Assembly (NCBI RefSeq): GCF_000308635.1
Contig: NZ_BAGD01000032.1
Coordinates: 19,336-83,335, forward strand
From: Nocardia otitidiscaviarum NBRC 14405
GTDB lineage: Bacteria; Actinomycetota; Actinomycetes; Mycobacteriales; Mycobacteriaceae
DNA length: 64,000 bases
Reading direction: 5' to 3'
The translations under genes and the position numbers were made by a program. The notes under the pieces are model-generated. The model made no database searches, was not told the origin of the DNA, and saw only the letters and a program-made list of their open reading frames with translations. Positions within the stretch are counted from its first letter, which is position 1, and the number at the start of each line of letters is the position of its first letter. Of the stretch, positions 19,073-27,948 are shown piece after piece.

Positions 19073-19081
19073 CGATCGGAT

Positions 19082-19735
19082 TCAGCGCAGGGTCGGCACG
19101 TCTGCGGCGGTCCGCGGCAGGGTGTACAGCGAGATACGGCGATCGGGGCGAATATCGAAGTCGCCCAGGTGCATCCAGCCGTTCTTCGTCAGCGCCCTGC
19201 GCATGGGCGCGTTCCGGTGGTCGGGGTCGCACATCATCCGGCGGCACTCGGGTTCGGCGGCGAAGACCCTGGTCGCGAGCTCCCGCATCCAGGCCGACAT
19301 CACCCCGCGTCCGATGAGTTTCGTCTCGGCGGTGGCGATGTGGAAGCCCATGTCGCGCGGGTCGGCGGCGTACAGGGTGCCGATCTCGTCCTTGGCGGGC
19401 CGGTACAACTCGACGTAGGCGACCTCTTGGCGGCCCAGTTCGGGCAGGTCGGCCGCGGTGAAGTCGTAGCCGAGAATGCACGGCCGCGAGAAGGTTCCGG
19501 CCAACTGGGCGGCGCAGTCGTCGCGGCGCTGGGCCGAGGGCCAGTCCTGCTCCCAGGTCTCGACCAGGTGCGGCCGGTGCATCCATTCGGTGATGAGTTC
19601 CGGGTCGGCCCCGTCGGCATCGACGATCCGCAGGTCGAAGGGATGGTCGAAGTCGGGAACGACGGGTGCGGGCGCGGTGCGGACGTTCTCGGGAATGTCG
19701 GTCAGCTCGCGCTTGAGCACGTACGTCCGGTTCAT
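19082..19735 (-). CDS. mbtK: Lysine N-acyltransferase of siderophore synthesis (MbtK-like)
   Basis: A 217-residue GNAT-fold protein of the IucB/RhbD/MbtK type. It shows EWMHRPHLVETWEQDWP (with the conserved His), AYVELYRPAKDEIGTLYAAD, DMGFHIATAETKLIGRGVMS, CRRMMCDPDHRNAPMRRALT and FLGEHD-like HLGDFDIRPDRR. MbtK transfers a long acyl chain to the N6-hydroxylysine of mycobactin. The ATG at 19735 (MNRTYV) has GGAG upstream; a GTG at 19771 would put the start almost against the IdeR-like box. It is divergent from the NRPS, with the shared iron box between them, so the two are probably iron-repressed together. Confidence 0.9.
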   Translation of the reverse strand: MNRTYVLKRELTDIPENVRTAPAPVVPDFDHPFDLRIVDADGADPELITEWMHRPHLVETWEQDWPSAQRRDDCAAQLAGTFSRPCILGYDFTAADLPELGRQEVAYVELYRPAKDEIGTLYAADPRDMGFHIATAETKLIGRGVMSAWMRELATRVFAAEPECRRMMCDPDHRNAPMRRALTKNGWMHLGDFDIRPDRRISLYTLPRTAADVPTLR

Positions 19736-19779
19736 AGGGGTGGAGCTCCGTTCGGTCGTTACCTCGATCACTCGGTTTG

Positions 19780-19798
19780 TAAGGATAGCCTATGCTAA
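19780..19798 (+). promoter_or_regulatory. IdeR/DtxR-like iron box between mbtK and the NRPS
   Basis: TAAGGATAGCCTATGCTAA matches 14 of 19 positions of the IdeR consensus. It ends 5 nt before the preferred NRPS start (ATG at 19804) and covers the alternative ATG at 19792, which argues against that start. It also lies 45 nt upstream of the divergent acyltransferase start. Confidence 0.65.
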
Positions 19799-19803
19799 TT
19801 CGC

Positions 19804-22800
19804 ATGTCGGTTACCGCCAGCCCCGCCGTGGACCGCCACCCGCTGTCGGTGGGTCAGCGGCGCATGTGGTTCCTTCAGGCCCGCGATCCCGAGGACACCA
19901 CGCTGAACATCTGTGTGGCCTACCGCCTGTCGGGTGCGCTGGACGTCGCACGGCTGCGCGCCGCCGTCGACACGGTCGCCGCCCGCCACGACGTGCTGCG
20001 CACCACCTACGGGGTGGACGCCGAAGGGGAACCGTATCAGGTTCGCTCCGAGGGGATTTCGCTTCCGTGGCAGACGCACGACGTGAGCGGGCTGCCCCCG
20101 GCGGACCGGGCCCGGCGGGTGGCAGTGCTGGCGCGCCGCGAATTCGCGCGCAGCTTCGACCTGGCCGCGGAACCCCCGCTGCGCCCGACCCTGGTGCGTA
20201 CAGCCGCCACGGAACACGTGCTACTGCTGGCGGTGCACCGCATCTGCTGGGACGACGACTCCTGGCCGGTGTTCTTCGCCGAGGTCGACGCCGCCTACAA
20301 CGGCCACGAGATGGCGGCCCTGCCAGCGCGATTCATCGATATCGAGGTCACCCTCGCCGCCGAAGTCAACGCCGCCGCCCCAGCCAACGCCGCCGCCCGA
20401 GCCGACATCAACGCCGCCGAAATCAATGCGGCGGTTGATCGCTCCGCCACCGGCACCGCCGACACCGCCGCCTTCGACACCGCTGCCGTCGTCAACGTCG
20501 CCGCTCCCGCTGCCGCTGGTCTTGCCCGCGTTACCGATGTTGTCCCTCCCGCTGCTGCTGGTGCCGCCCGCGCTGCTGCTGGTGCCGCTCCCGCTGCTGC
20601 TGGTGCCGCTCCCGGTACAGACGACACCGTCCGCGCTGCCCATGACACCGTCCGCGCTGCTCATGACACCGCTCGTGCTGCCGATAGCGCCGCCCGCGCA
20701 GCCGACGACACCGACGATGCGGCCGCTGTCGCCTACTGGCGGTCCGTGCTGCGTCCGCTGCCCGATCCGCTGCTGCTGCCCGGCTCCGCCGTGATGAACC
20801 CGTCCAAGCGGGCCGACCGCGCCACCATCGCGCTACCCCGTGACCTGCTCGACCGGGTCGACTCCTACGCGCGTGACCACGCCGCCACGCCGTTCGCGGT
20901 GCTGTTGGCCGCGTATGCCGCGTTGGTCGAGCGTTACACCGCCGCAGGCGATTTCCTCGTCTCCATCCCGGTCACCAACCGCCGCTCGGCCGCCGCCCGT
21001 CGGCTGATCGGCTACTTCGGCAATACGCTGCTGCTGCGCCCGACCCCGCATTCGGCCGCCACCTTCGGCGAGCTCGTCGCCGCTACCGAGCGACACTGCC
21101 GGGAGGCCCTCGCGCACGGTCGCGTCGGCATCGATCGCATTGTGCGCGAGGCCAATCCGGAGCGGGTGGCCGGACGCGACGGCATGGACCAGCTGGTGCG
21201 GCTCGGCTTCAGTACCCGGGAGAGCACCCACGGGTTCACGCTCGACGGTGTCACCTCCACCCGCCTCGACCAACTCGGTGCGCCCACGGCGCAGGTGCCG
21301 TTGGCACTGGCGGTGGTCACCGACAGCGCGGGGGATGCGCTGGTGGAGGCCGAATATCAGGTGGACGTACTGACCCGCCCGCTGGTGGAGTCCATGCTCG
21401 AGCACTATGTGCGGCTGCTGGACAGCGCGCTGGCCGCACCGCACCGCCGCATCGGCGATCTGGACATGCTCGGCGCACGCGACCGTGACGCCGTCCTCGC
21501 CGCCTCGCGCGGTGCGGTCGCGGAGATCGCACCCACCACCATGGTGGGCCTGTTCGAGCGCAGTGTCGCCGCCGCGCCGCACACCCTGGCGCTGGTCTCC
21601 GATACCGCCGAACTCACCTACGCCGCACTGGACCGCCGGGTGAACAGGTTGGCCCACTGGCTGATTCGCCGAGGTGTCGGCGCCGAGGACCTGGTCGGCC
21701 TGCGCCTGGGGGCCTCGATCGAATTCCTGGTGGCCGTCTACGCCGTATTGAAGGCCGGTGCCGCCTATCTGCCCATCGATCCGGCCGACCCCGTCGACCG
21801 CGTCGACTACCTGATCGAGGATGCGGGCCCGTGCCTGGTGCTGGGCCGGGCGGAGCTGGAACTCGCGGAGGAGCTGGCCGCCGCGCTGCCGGAGTCCGCG
21901 CCCACCGATGACGACCGGGTGCGGCCGCTGCGTCCGGCCAATCTGGCCTATGTCATCTACACCTCGGGGTCGACCGGCAGGCCCAAGGGTGTTCCGGTCG
22001 CGCACGCGGCCATCGCCGAGCATGTGCTGAGTTTCATCGCCGACTGGGGGATGACCTCCGACGACCGATTGCTGCAATCGTCGTCGGTCGGCTTCGATGC
22101 CTCGCTGCTCGACATCTTCGTCACGCTGGCCCTCGGCGCTCGGTTGGTGGTGCCGAAACCCGGTGCGTTCCAGGACATACGCTATGTCGCGGAGCTGATC
22201 GCCGAGCGGGGCGTCACGGTGCTGCACATGGTGCCGTCCATGTTGAGCACCTTCCTGCAACTGCCCGAGATCAGTGCATGGCGGGCGCTGCGCCGGGTGC
22301 CGGTCGGCGGTGAGCCGCTGCCCGGCGAGGTGGCCGACCGGTTCGCCGGTGTCTTCGACGCCGAATTGCGCAATCACTACGGGCCGACCGAGGCGGTCGT
22401 CTGCGCCACCCATATGCCGGTGGACGGACCGATGGGCCCCGGCATCGTGCCCATCGGCATCCCCAATCGGAATGTGCACGCCTACGTGCTGGACGCGGCA
22501 CTGCACCTGGTGCCCGCCGGTGTGGTGGGTGAGCTGTATCTGGGCGGTGCGCAGCTGGCGCGCGGCTATCTCGGCCGTCCAGGGTTGACCGCCGCGAGTT
22601 TCGTGGCCGACCCGTTCACGCCCGGAGCCCGGCTGTATCGCAGCGGAGATCTGGTGCGCCGCAACGAGTTCGGCGAGCTGGAGTTCGTCGGCCGGGCCGA
22701 CGAGCAGGTGAAGGTGCGCGGCTACCGCATCGAACTGGGCGAGGTGGAGGCCGCGCTGTCCGCACACGCCGCGGTGGCCCGCTGTGTCGTGCTGGTCGCC

Positions 22801-23310
22801 GACGATCCGGCCACCGGCCCGATGCTCGCCGCGTACCTGGTGCCCGCACCCGACCGGACCGTCGATATCGAGCGGGTCCGCGCGCATGCCGCCGCGGTGC
22901 TCCCGGACTACATGGTCCCGCGCGCCTTCGCGGTGGTCGACGAGATCCCCCGGACGGCCAGCGGCAAACTCGACAAGCGCGCCCTGCCCGCGCCGCACGG
23001 TGTCGTGCGTCGCCGTCGGCACCGCGAGCCCGCCACCGACGCCGAACGTCGCATGTGCGCGCTGTTCGCCCGCCTGTTCGCGCGCGATCGGGTCGGCGCC
23101 GACGACTCCTTCTTCGACCTGGGCGGCCACTCCCTGCTCGTCACCCGCCTGGCCGCCCGGATCCACGCCGAATTCGGGGTGGAGCTGGCGGTGCGCACCA
23201 TCGTGGACATGCCCACGGTCGCCGAACTCGCGGCGGCGGTGGCGGACCGGACGGCATCGGCCCGTCCGCAGGAGCCGCCGCACCGGGCCGCCACGATCGC
23301 CCCCGTGTGA
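19804..23310 (+). CDS. Single-module NRPS (C-A-PCP) of the siderophore locus
   Basis: A 1,168-residue synthetase. A condensation domain (to about residue 530) begins HPLSVGQRRMWFLQ. Its HHxxxDG site reads HRICWDD (145-151), so the second His is Arg146 and the Gly is Asp. A roughly 127-residue Ala-rich repeat tract (about 181-307) interrupts it. The adenylation domain (about 580-1080) has YTSGSTGRPKG (from about 719), NHYGPTEAVVCATH, YRSGDLVR and GRADEQVKVRGYRIELGEVE. The PCP follows, with FFDLGGHSLLVTRL and the phosphopantetheine Ser1110. There is no thioesterase. By-eye selectivity residues are D-A-L-H-P-G-H-V-C-K; I cannot name the substrate, though lysine or hydroxylysine would suit the neighbours. 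An intact A and PCP suggest it is functional. Other modules, the salicylate genes and any MbtH-like protein must lie elsewhere or be lost. Confidence 0.9.
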   Translation: MSVTASPAVDRHPLSVGQRRMWFLQARDPEDTTLNICVAYRLSGALDVARLRAAVDTVAARHDVLRTTYGVDAEGEPYQVRSEGISLPWQTHDVSGLPPADRARRVAVLARREFARSFDLAAEPPLRPTLVRTAATEHVLLLAVHRICWDDDSWPVFFAEVDAAYNGHEMAALPARFIDIEVTLAAEVNAAAPANAAARADINAAEINAAVDRSATGTADTAAFDTAAVVNVAAPAAAGLARVTDVVPPAAAGAARAAAGAAPAAAGAAPGTDDTVRAAHDTVRAAHDTARAADSAARAADDTDDAAAVAYWRSVLRPLPDPLLLPGSAVMNPSKRADRATIALPRDLLDRVDSYARDHAATPFAVLLAAYAALVERYTAAGDFLVSIPVTNRRSAAARRLIGYFGNTLLLRPTPHSAATFGELVAATERHCREALAHGRVGIDRIVREANPERVAGRDGMDQLVRLGFSTRESTHGFTLDGVTSTRLDQLGAPTAQVPLALAVVTDSAGDALVEAEYQVDVLTRPLVESMLEHYVRLLDSALAAPHRRIGDLDMLGARDRDAVLAASRGAVAEIAPTTMVGLFERSVAAAPHTLALVSDTAELTYAALDRRVNRLAHWLIRRGVGAEDLVGLRLGASIEFLVAVYAVLKAGAAYLPIDPADPVDRVDYLIEDAGPCLVLGRAELELAEELAAALPESAPTDDDRVRPLRPANLAYVIYTSGSTGRPKGVPVAHAAIAEHVLSFIADWGMTSDDRLLQSSSVGFDASLLDIFVTLALGARLVVPKPGAFQDIRYVAELIAERGVTVLHMVPSMLSTFLQLPEISAWRALRRVPVGGEPLPGEVADRFAGVFDAELRNHYGPTEAVVCATHMPVDGPMGPGIVPIGIPNRNVHAYVLDAALHLVPAGVVGELYLGGAQLARGYLGRPGLTAASFVADPFTPGARLYRSGDLVRRNEFGELEFVGRADEQVKVRGYRIELGEVEAALSAHAAVARCVVLVADDPATGPMLAAYLVPAPDRTVDIERVRAHAAAVLPDYMVPRAFAVVDEIPRTASGKLDKRALPAPHGVVRRRRHREPATDAERRMCALFARLFARDRVGADDSFFDLGGHSLLVTRLAARIHAEFGVELAVRTIVDMPTVAELAAAVADRTASARPQEPPHRAATIAPV
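20551..20706 (+). repeat. Two families of 21-bp tandem repeats inside the NRPS condensation domain
   Basis: Three copies of a 21-mer starting GCTGCTGCTGGTGCCGC (20551-20613) encode AAAGAA(R/P). After a short gap, four copies of another 21-mer starting GACACCGTCCGCGCTG (20623-20706) encode DTVRAAH, DTVRAAH, DTARAAD and SAARAAD. All units are multiples of three, so the frame stays open. The tract sits in the larger Ala-rich insertion at 20344-20730 and is a likely spot for length variation between strains. Confidence 0.85.
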
Positions 23311-23382
23311 TTCCGCGCTGACGACAGGCCGCGGGTCCCGGAATCGAGATGTGCGACCGTTCGCCTCGGGTGACAGCCGCGG

Positions 23383-25509
23383 TCAGTGCGTGACCAGCCG
23401 CCAGTCCTCGGGCAGGTTGGAGGCGGTGACGCGGTCGCCCTCCACGGTGAGGTCGATCACCGTGCCGCCCAGCCGCAGATCGGTGAGCTCGACGCTGCCC
23501 CAGCGGGCGGGCAGGTGCGGGAGCACGGTGAGGGTGCGCCGCGGGACATCGGGTTCCAGCCCCAGGAACGAGCGCACCAGCAGCAGCGGCGCCGCGCTCG
23601 CCCACGCCTGGGGTGAGCAGGAGGTGGGGTAGGGGACGGGTGCGGCGAACCGCGAACGCGGGAAACCGCAATACAGTTCGGGCAGTCGCCCTCCGAATGC
23701 CCCGGCCGCGGCGAGCAGCCCCTCCGCCAGTTCGGTGGCCAGTTCGATGGCCCCGGGCAGATGCCGGTAGCGCAGCAGACCGGCGACGGCGATGGCGGTG
23801 TCGTGCGGCCAGACCGAGCCGTTGTGATAGCTCATCGGGTTGTACGCGCCCATATCGGAGGCGAGGGTGCGCAGCCCGAAGCCGGTGCTCATCTCCGGGC
23901 TCGCCAGGCGCTCGATCACCTGCGCGGCGTGCTCGTCGGAGACGATGCCCGACCACAGGCAGTGGCCGATATTGCTGGTGAGCGCGTCCAGGCGGCGTTT
24001 GTCGCGGTCCAGGGCGACCGCGAACCAACCTCTTTCGGGCAGCCAGAAGGCTTCGGCGAATTTGGTGCGCAGTTCGGCGGCCCGGTCGCGCAGATGTCCG
24101 GCGGTGGTCGCGTCGCCGAACTCGTCGGCCAGTTCGGCCCGTGCCAGCAGCGCGGCATAGGCGTAACCCTGGACCTCGCACAGTGCGATCGGCGGTTCCG
24201 GCACATGTCCGGTCGCGTCGTTGATGCCGTCGAAACTGTCCTTCCAGCCCTGGTTGAACAGGCCCCGGTCGGTGGCGCGGCGGTATTCCACGAAACCGTC
24301 CCCGTCGCGGTCGCCGTAGTCGGTGATCCAGGTGAGCGCGGCGTCGGCGGCGGGCAGCAGCGCCCGCACCGATTCGGTATCCGCGCCCCAGCGCCGCGCC
24401 TGTGCCAGCAGCATGACGAACAGCGGCGTGGCGTCCACGGTTCCGTAGTACGTCTCGCCGCCCAGCACCGCGCCGCTGGCCGGGCCGCGCCGCATCTCGT
24501 GCATGATGCGGCCGGGTTCCTCCTCGGTCAGTGGATTCACCCGCTTCCCCTGCATCTCCGCGAGCTGCTGCATGGTGCCCAGCGCCAAATTCACGTCCAG
24601 GGGCAGCGCCATCCACGCGGTGAGCAGGCTGTCGCGACCGAACAGGGTCATGAACCAGGGCGCACCGGCCGCCACGAACGGTCGGCCGCCGCGCATATCG
24701 TCGTGGATCTGCAACGCCCCCAGATCGCTTTCGGTGCGTTCCAGCACCCAGGCCAGTTGCGGATCGGCGGCGGTGATCGTGGTGGCGGTATCCCGCCAGG
24801 CCGCGATCTTGCGGCTGGGCTCGCTGAACTCGTAATGCTCCCCGGGATGCGGCGAGGAATGGATGGGCTGGCTGCCGATGGTCGGCTGGGCCAGGATCTC
24901 GGTCCGCCACGTGCTTCCGGCGGGCACCACCACCCGCCAGGACAGCGAACCGGGCAGTACCACCGGGGTTTCCGACGAGGTCACCACCACGCCGCGCGCG
25001 CGGTCCGAGCGGTCGTTGAGCAACAGTTCGACATCGGCCACCAGTACCTCGGCCCGGCTGTGGCCGGTGCGGCCCTCCTTGACCGCGAACAGGTCCACGA
25101 AGTCGGCGTCCACATGCAGTTGCAGATCGACGGCGGTGGTTTCGCGTCCCAGGTTCTCCACGGTGATGGTCTCGTGCAGCGCCTCGGCCAGCAGTCGCTC
25201 CCGCACGATGAGCACCGTGCTGTCGGCCGCGCCGGCCCGAGGCGGCCGGCGCAGTATGAACCGGGCGGTGAACGCCTCCGGGCTCAGCACCGACAGCGGT
25301 TCGGCCCGCTGCCCGTCCACGCGCAGCTCCCAGCGCGACAGCACCCGGGCGTCCCGATAGAACAGCCCGTGCGGGGTGTCCGGCTCGACATCGCCGAGCC
25401 GGTCCGAGAGGCAGAAGGTGCTGCCCTCCACCAGGGTGACGGTGCCACCGCCGCCACCCAGGGTCGACGGCTCGCCGGCATTGAGCGCGGCGGGCGTCTC
25501 TCCGATCAT
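23383..25509 (-). CDS. Glycogen-debranching-type glycoside hydrolase (amylo-alpha-1,6-glucosidase-like)
   Basis: A 708-residue protein. The N-terminal 240 residues are a beta-rich GDE_N-type domain (TLVEGSTFCLSDRLGDVEPD, GLFYRDARVLSRWELRVDG). The C-terminal (alpha/alpha)6 barrel contains AGAPWFMTLFGRDSLLTAWM, YYGTVDATPLFVMLLAQARR, WITDYGDRDGDGFVEYRR, YNPMSYHNGSVWPHDTAIAV and CSPQAWASAAPLLLV. These segments are typical of GH15/GH63-like debranching and trehalase-type enzymes. It probably hydrolyses an alpha-glucan or a short glucan branch. The start overlaps the upstream GT4 stop by four bases (ATGA), so the two are probably coupled and work on the same glycan. It has no signal peptide. Confidence 0.88.
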   Translation of the reverse strand: MIGETPAALNAGEPSTLGGGGGTVTLVEGSTFCLSDRLGDVEPDTPHGLFYRDARVLSRWELRVDGQRAEPLSVLSPEAFTARFILRRPPRAGAADSTVLIVRERLLAEALHETITVENLGRETTAVDLQLHVDADFVDLFAVKEGRTGHSRAEVLVADVELLLNDRSDRARGVVVTSSETPVVLPGSLSWRVVVPAGSTWRTEILAQPTIGSQPIHSSPHPGEHYEFSEPSRKIAAWRDTATTITAADPQLAWVLERTESDLGALQIHDDMRGGRPFVAAGAPWFMTLFGRDSLLTAWMALPLDVNLALGTMQQLAEMQGKRVNPLTEEEPGRIMHEMRRGPASGAVLGGETYYGTVDATPLFVMLLAQARRWGADTESVRALLPAADAALTWITDYGDRDGDGFVEYRRATDRGLFNQGWKDSFDGINDATGHVPEPPIALCEVQGYAYAALLARAELADEFGDATTAGHLRDRAAELRTKFAEAFWLPERGWFAVALDRDKRRLDALTSNIGHCLWSGIVSDEHAAQVIERLASPEMSTGFGLRTLASDMGAYNPMSYHNGSVWPHDTAIAVAGLLRYRHLPGAIELATELAEGLLAAAGAFGGRLPELYCGFPRSRFAAPVPYPTSCSPQAWASAAPLLLVRSFLGLEPDVPRRTLTVLPHLPARWGSVELTDLRLGGTVIDLTVEGDRVTASNLPEDWRLVTH

Positions 25510-27488
25510 GCAGAACCTCCCGTCGGGGCGTCCCTCCCGCTCTCCGGAGCGCTACCGGTCTCGGGGTTCGACGCGGAACCTGTTGCCTTGTCGACTCTCT
25601 TCACGCCGCGGCCACGCTTGGCGGCGGACCGCGCCACGGCGCGCCGTGTCCGCTTGCGCTCGCCCCCGGACGTTCCCGGGTGTGCGGCCGTCCCCGCCGT
25701 CCGCTCCACGGCCTCCCCGGAATCGGGGATCGCCGCTATCGAGCCGAGGGCGGGCAACCCGCTCTCGATCACCGTATCCGGGAATGTCGGCGGCCGGGTG
25801 TCGTCGAGCGATCCCGAACCGATGCGCGGGGCGCGGGTTCCGCCGATGGTGTCAGACCTCGTTCGCGAGATCTTGTTCGGAACATCGCTCGAGACAACAT
25901 CATTCGGGTGGCGGGGGCTTGCGACCGGATCGGCGGTGATGGCGGGTCCGCCCGGAGTTCGCGCAGGTCCGTACGGATTCAAACTGCTTCCGAGCGGAGT
26001 TTCAATGCTCCCGAGTGGACCGGTGACTAGTCCATTCGGAGTGTCTGCCAGGTCCGAATCGCCCGCTGGAACGGGCGCGCTCGCCGGATCGGGTGTCCGG
26101 CGGGCCGGATTCGCGCCTCCCCCGGACCGCTGCCCGCGTTTCCGTGGCGGCGTGCCTGCCCGTCGTGCCGGTGTCGTTCGTGCCGGTGCGGTGGTCGGAA
26201 CATGTCCCGGCCCACCGGCTGCCGGGGTACCGGCGGGGGAGGGGGCGCGGCTGGGGGTGGGTCCGGCGGTGCGGGCCGGTGCGGGAGTCGCCCGTCCGGG
26301 ACCGGCGCCCGCGGTGCGGGTCGGCGGGGTGGTGGGCAGTTGGTGCACCGTGATCCGGCCGGTCCGCCGCGTCGGACGGGTCGCGACGACCTTGCGGTAC
26401 ACCTCCTCGTACCCGCGTCCGAGGGTGTCGGTCCCGAAGTGCTCGAGCACGTGGTCGCGGCACGCCTGCGGGTCGTAGTCGCGCACCTCCTTGATGGCGG
26501 CGGGCAGCTCGTCCGGATCGTCGCAGATACGTCCGGTGACGCCGTCCACGATCACCTCGCTCACCGCGCCGCCGCGCAGCGCCACCACCGGTGTCCCGCA
26601 CACCATGGCCTCGATCATGACCATGCCGAACGGCTCCTCCCACTGCACCGGGAACAGCAGGCAGCGCGCCCCGGCGAGCAGTTTCTTCTTGGCGGCGGCG
26701 TCGGCCATGCCGAAGACGGTGTCCCGCTCGGTGAGCAGCGGGGCCACCTGGTCGTCGAAGTACCGGATCTCGGGCGGCTCCGCGCATTTCCCGGCCAGCA
26801 CCAGCCGCATATCGCAGGCGTGCGCGGCGGCCAGTGCCAGGTGCGGGGCCTTCTCCGGGGTGTACCGGCCCAGGAACAGCGCGTAGTCCTCCTTCTCCGG
26901 CTGGAAGGGGAAGTCCGCGACGCGCAGCGCGTTGTGCACGCGCCCGACCCAGTTCAGACCCGGAGCCAGTGCGCGCTGCCGGTCGCTGATGGCCACCAGC
27001 GCGGCGTCCTCGCCGAGCTCGCTGTAGTACATGTGCGGATCGCCGTCGACGGGTCCGTGCACGGTGACCACCATGGGTAGGCCGAGGGCGCGGTACACGG
27101 GTAGGTTGAGCGGCCCGGCGAAGGTGTGATCGTGCACCAGGTCCAGCCCGCGCGTCGCCGTGAGGCGTTCGAGTGCCCGCCGAACCTTCAAGGCGTGCAG
27201 CACCTCCGGGAACGGATCGCCGAGCCGGGCGGCCTGGATCTCGTCCCACAGCGGTATGAATTCCGCGGCTCGGGTGCCGTGCACACCGGCGCCGAGCAGG
27301 GTGACCTCGTGCCCGCGCTCGACCAGTGCGTCGACCAGGTCGGCGACCACCGCCTCCACACCGCCGTACGCCTTGGGCGGCACGTCGAAGTACGGGGGGA
27401 CGACCATCGCGATGCGGAGGCTCTTGCGCTCGGGCGGTACGAGGGTGTTGGAGGACGCCGGACTCGGCGCCGCGGATGCTGCGGTCAT
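25506..27488 (-). CDS. GT4 glycosyltransferase with a long disordered C-terminal tail
   Basis: A 660-residue protein. Residues 25-375 form a GT-B/GT4 glycosyltransferase: AMVVPPYFDVPPKAYGGVEA, VHDHTFAGPLNLPVYRALGL, FLGRYTPEKAPHLALAAAH and the EX7E donor site in EEPFGMVMIEAMVCGTPVVA. From about residue 385 to the end there is a 275-residue Pro/Thr/Ala/Ser/Gly tail with Arg-rich patches (RRAGTPPRKRGQRSGGG, KRTRRAVARSAAKRGRGVKR). The tail is unlike the enzyme core and is absent from typical GT4 enzymes of about 370-400 residues. The core probably transfers a hexose from a nucleotide sugar. It is translationally coupled to the debranching-type enzyme downstream. Confidence 0.85.
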   Translation of the reverse strand: MTAASAAPSPASSNTLVPPERKSLRIAMVVPPYFDVPPKAYGGVEAVVADLVDALVERGHEVTLLGAGVHGTRAAEFIPLWDEIQAARLGDPFPEVLHALKVRRALERLTATRGLDLVHDHTFAGPLNLPVYRALGLPMVVTVHGPVDGDPHMYYSELGEDAALVAISDRQRALAPGLNWVGRVHNALRVADFPFQPEKEDYALFLGRYTPEKAPHLALAAAHACDMRLVLAGKCAEPPEIRYFDDQVAPLLTERDTVFGMADAAAKKKLLAGARCLLFPVQWEEPFGMVMIEAMVCGTPVVALRGGAVSEVIVDGVTGRICDDPDELPAAIKEVRDYDPQACRDHVLEHFGTDTLGRGYEEVYRKVVATRPTRRTGRITVHQLPTTPPTRTAGAGPGRATPAPARTAGPTPSRAPSPAGTPAAGGPGHVPTTAPARTTPARRAGTPPRKRGQRSGGGANPARRTPDPASAPVPAGDSDLADTPNGLVTGPLGSIETPLGSSLNPYGPARTPGGPAITADPVASPRHPNDVVSSDVPNKISRTRSDTIGGTRAPRIGSGSLDDTRPPTFPDTVIESGLPALGSIAAIPDSGEAVERTAGTAAHPGTSGGERKRTRRAVARSAAKRGRGVKRVDKATGSASNPETGSAPESGRDAPTGGSA

Positions 27489-27948
27489 GACCCACCTTCC
27501 AGGGACCGATCGGACGGCATCGCAGCTACCCGATGCCGAACAGTGTGGCCGTGCAGGTCGGTAGGCGACCGAACAGTCCCCGATCCCAGGGTTTTTCGGC
27601 TCGTCTGCTGTCTCCGGTGCAGCAGAAGAGTGCGAGCCGAGCTATGGGTAGCGCTTCCGCGGGGATGGACATATGCGGCGATCGTCGCGCCGACCGGTGC
27701 CATCGCTCATGGCAGCCCGGCGATACGGCGCGCACGATTTCAGCACCGATGGTGAGATCGTCACCGTCATCGCGCGGTGAGACCATAATCTGTGGCACCC
27801 CGAAGCGCCTCATTGCGTTCGGCGGCCAGTGACTGAGTTACACGATATAGCCGGAGATCACAGTGAATCGTCGGATCAGTAAATATTGCCGGAGAATTCG
27901 TGCGCGGTTTCCCGCCGTGCCGGTCCGCTGACCGGGGGCGTAGCGGTA
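27489..27948. other. Gene-free 460-bp stretch upstream of the GT4 gene
   Basis: Lower-GC intergenic DNA between two minus-strand genes. It should contain the promoter of the GT4/debranching pair. Short frames are open but have no motif and no plausible ribosome site. I saw no strong hairpin or repeat. Confidence 0.4.

Noticed and set aside
19792..19803. An upstream ATG of the NRPS
   Set aside because: It lies inside the IdeR-like box; the ATG at 19804 gives the normal condensation-domain N-terminus.
20551..20706. Possible CRISPR-like array
   Set aside because: The units are contiguous 21-bp coding repeats with no spacers, inside an open NRPS gene.
27526..27813. Short frames in the 27.5-27.9 kb gap
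   Set aside because: They have no ribosome site, motif or favourable codon pattern; the stretch is listed as gene-free.
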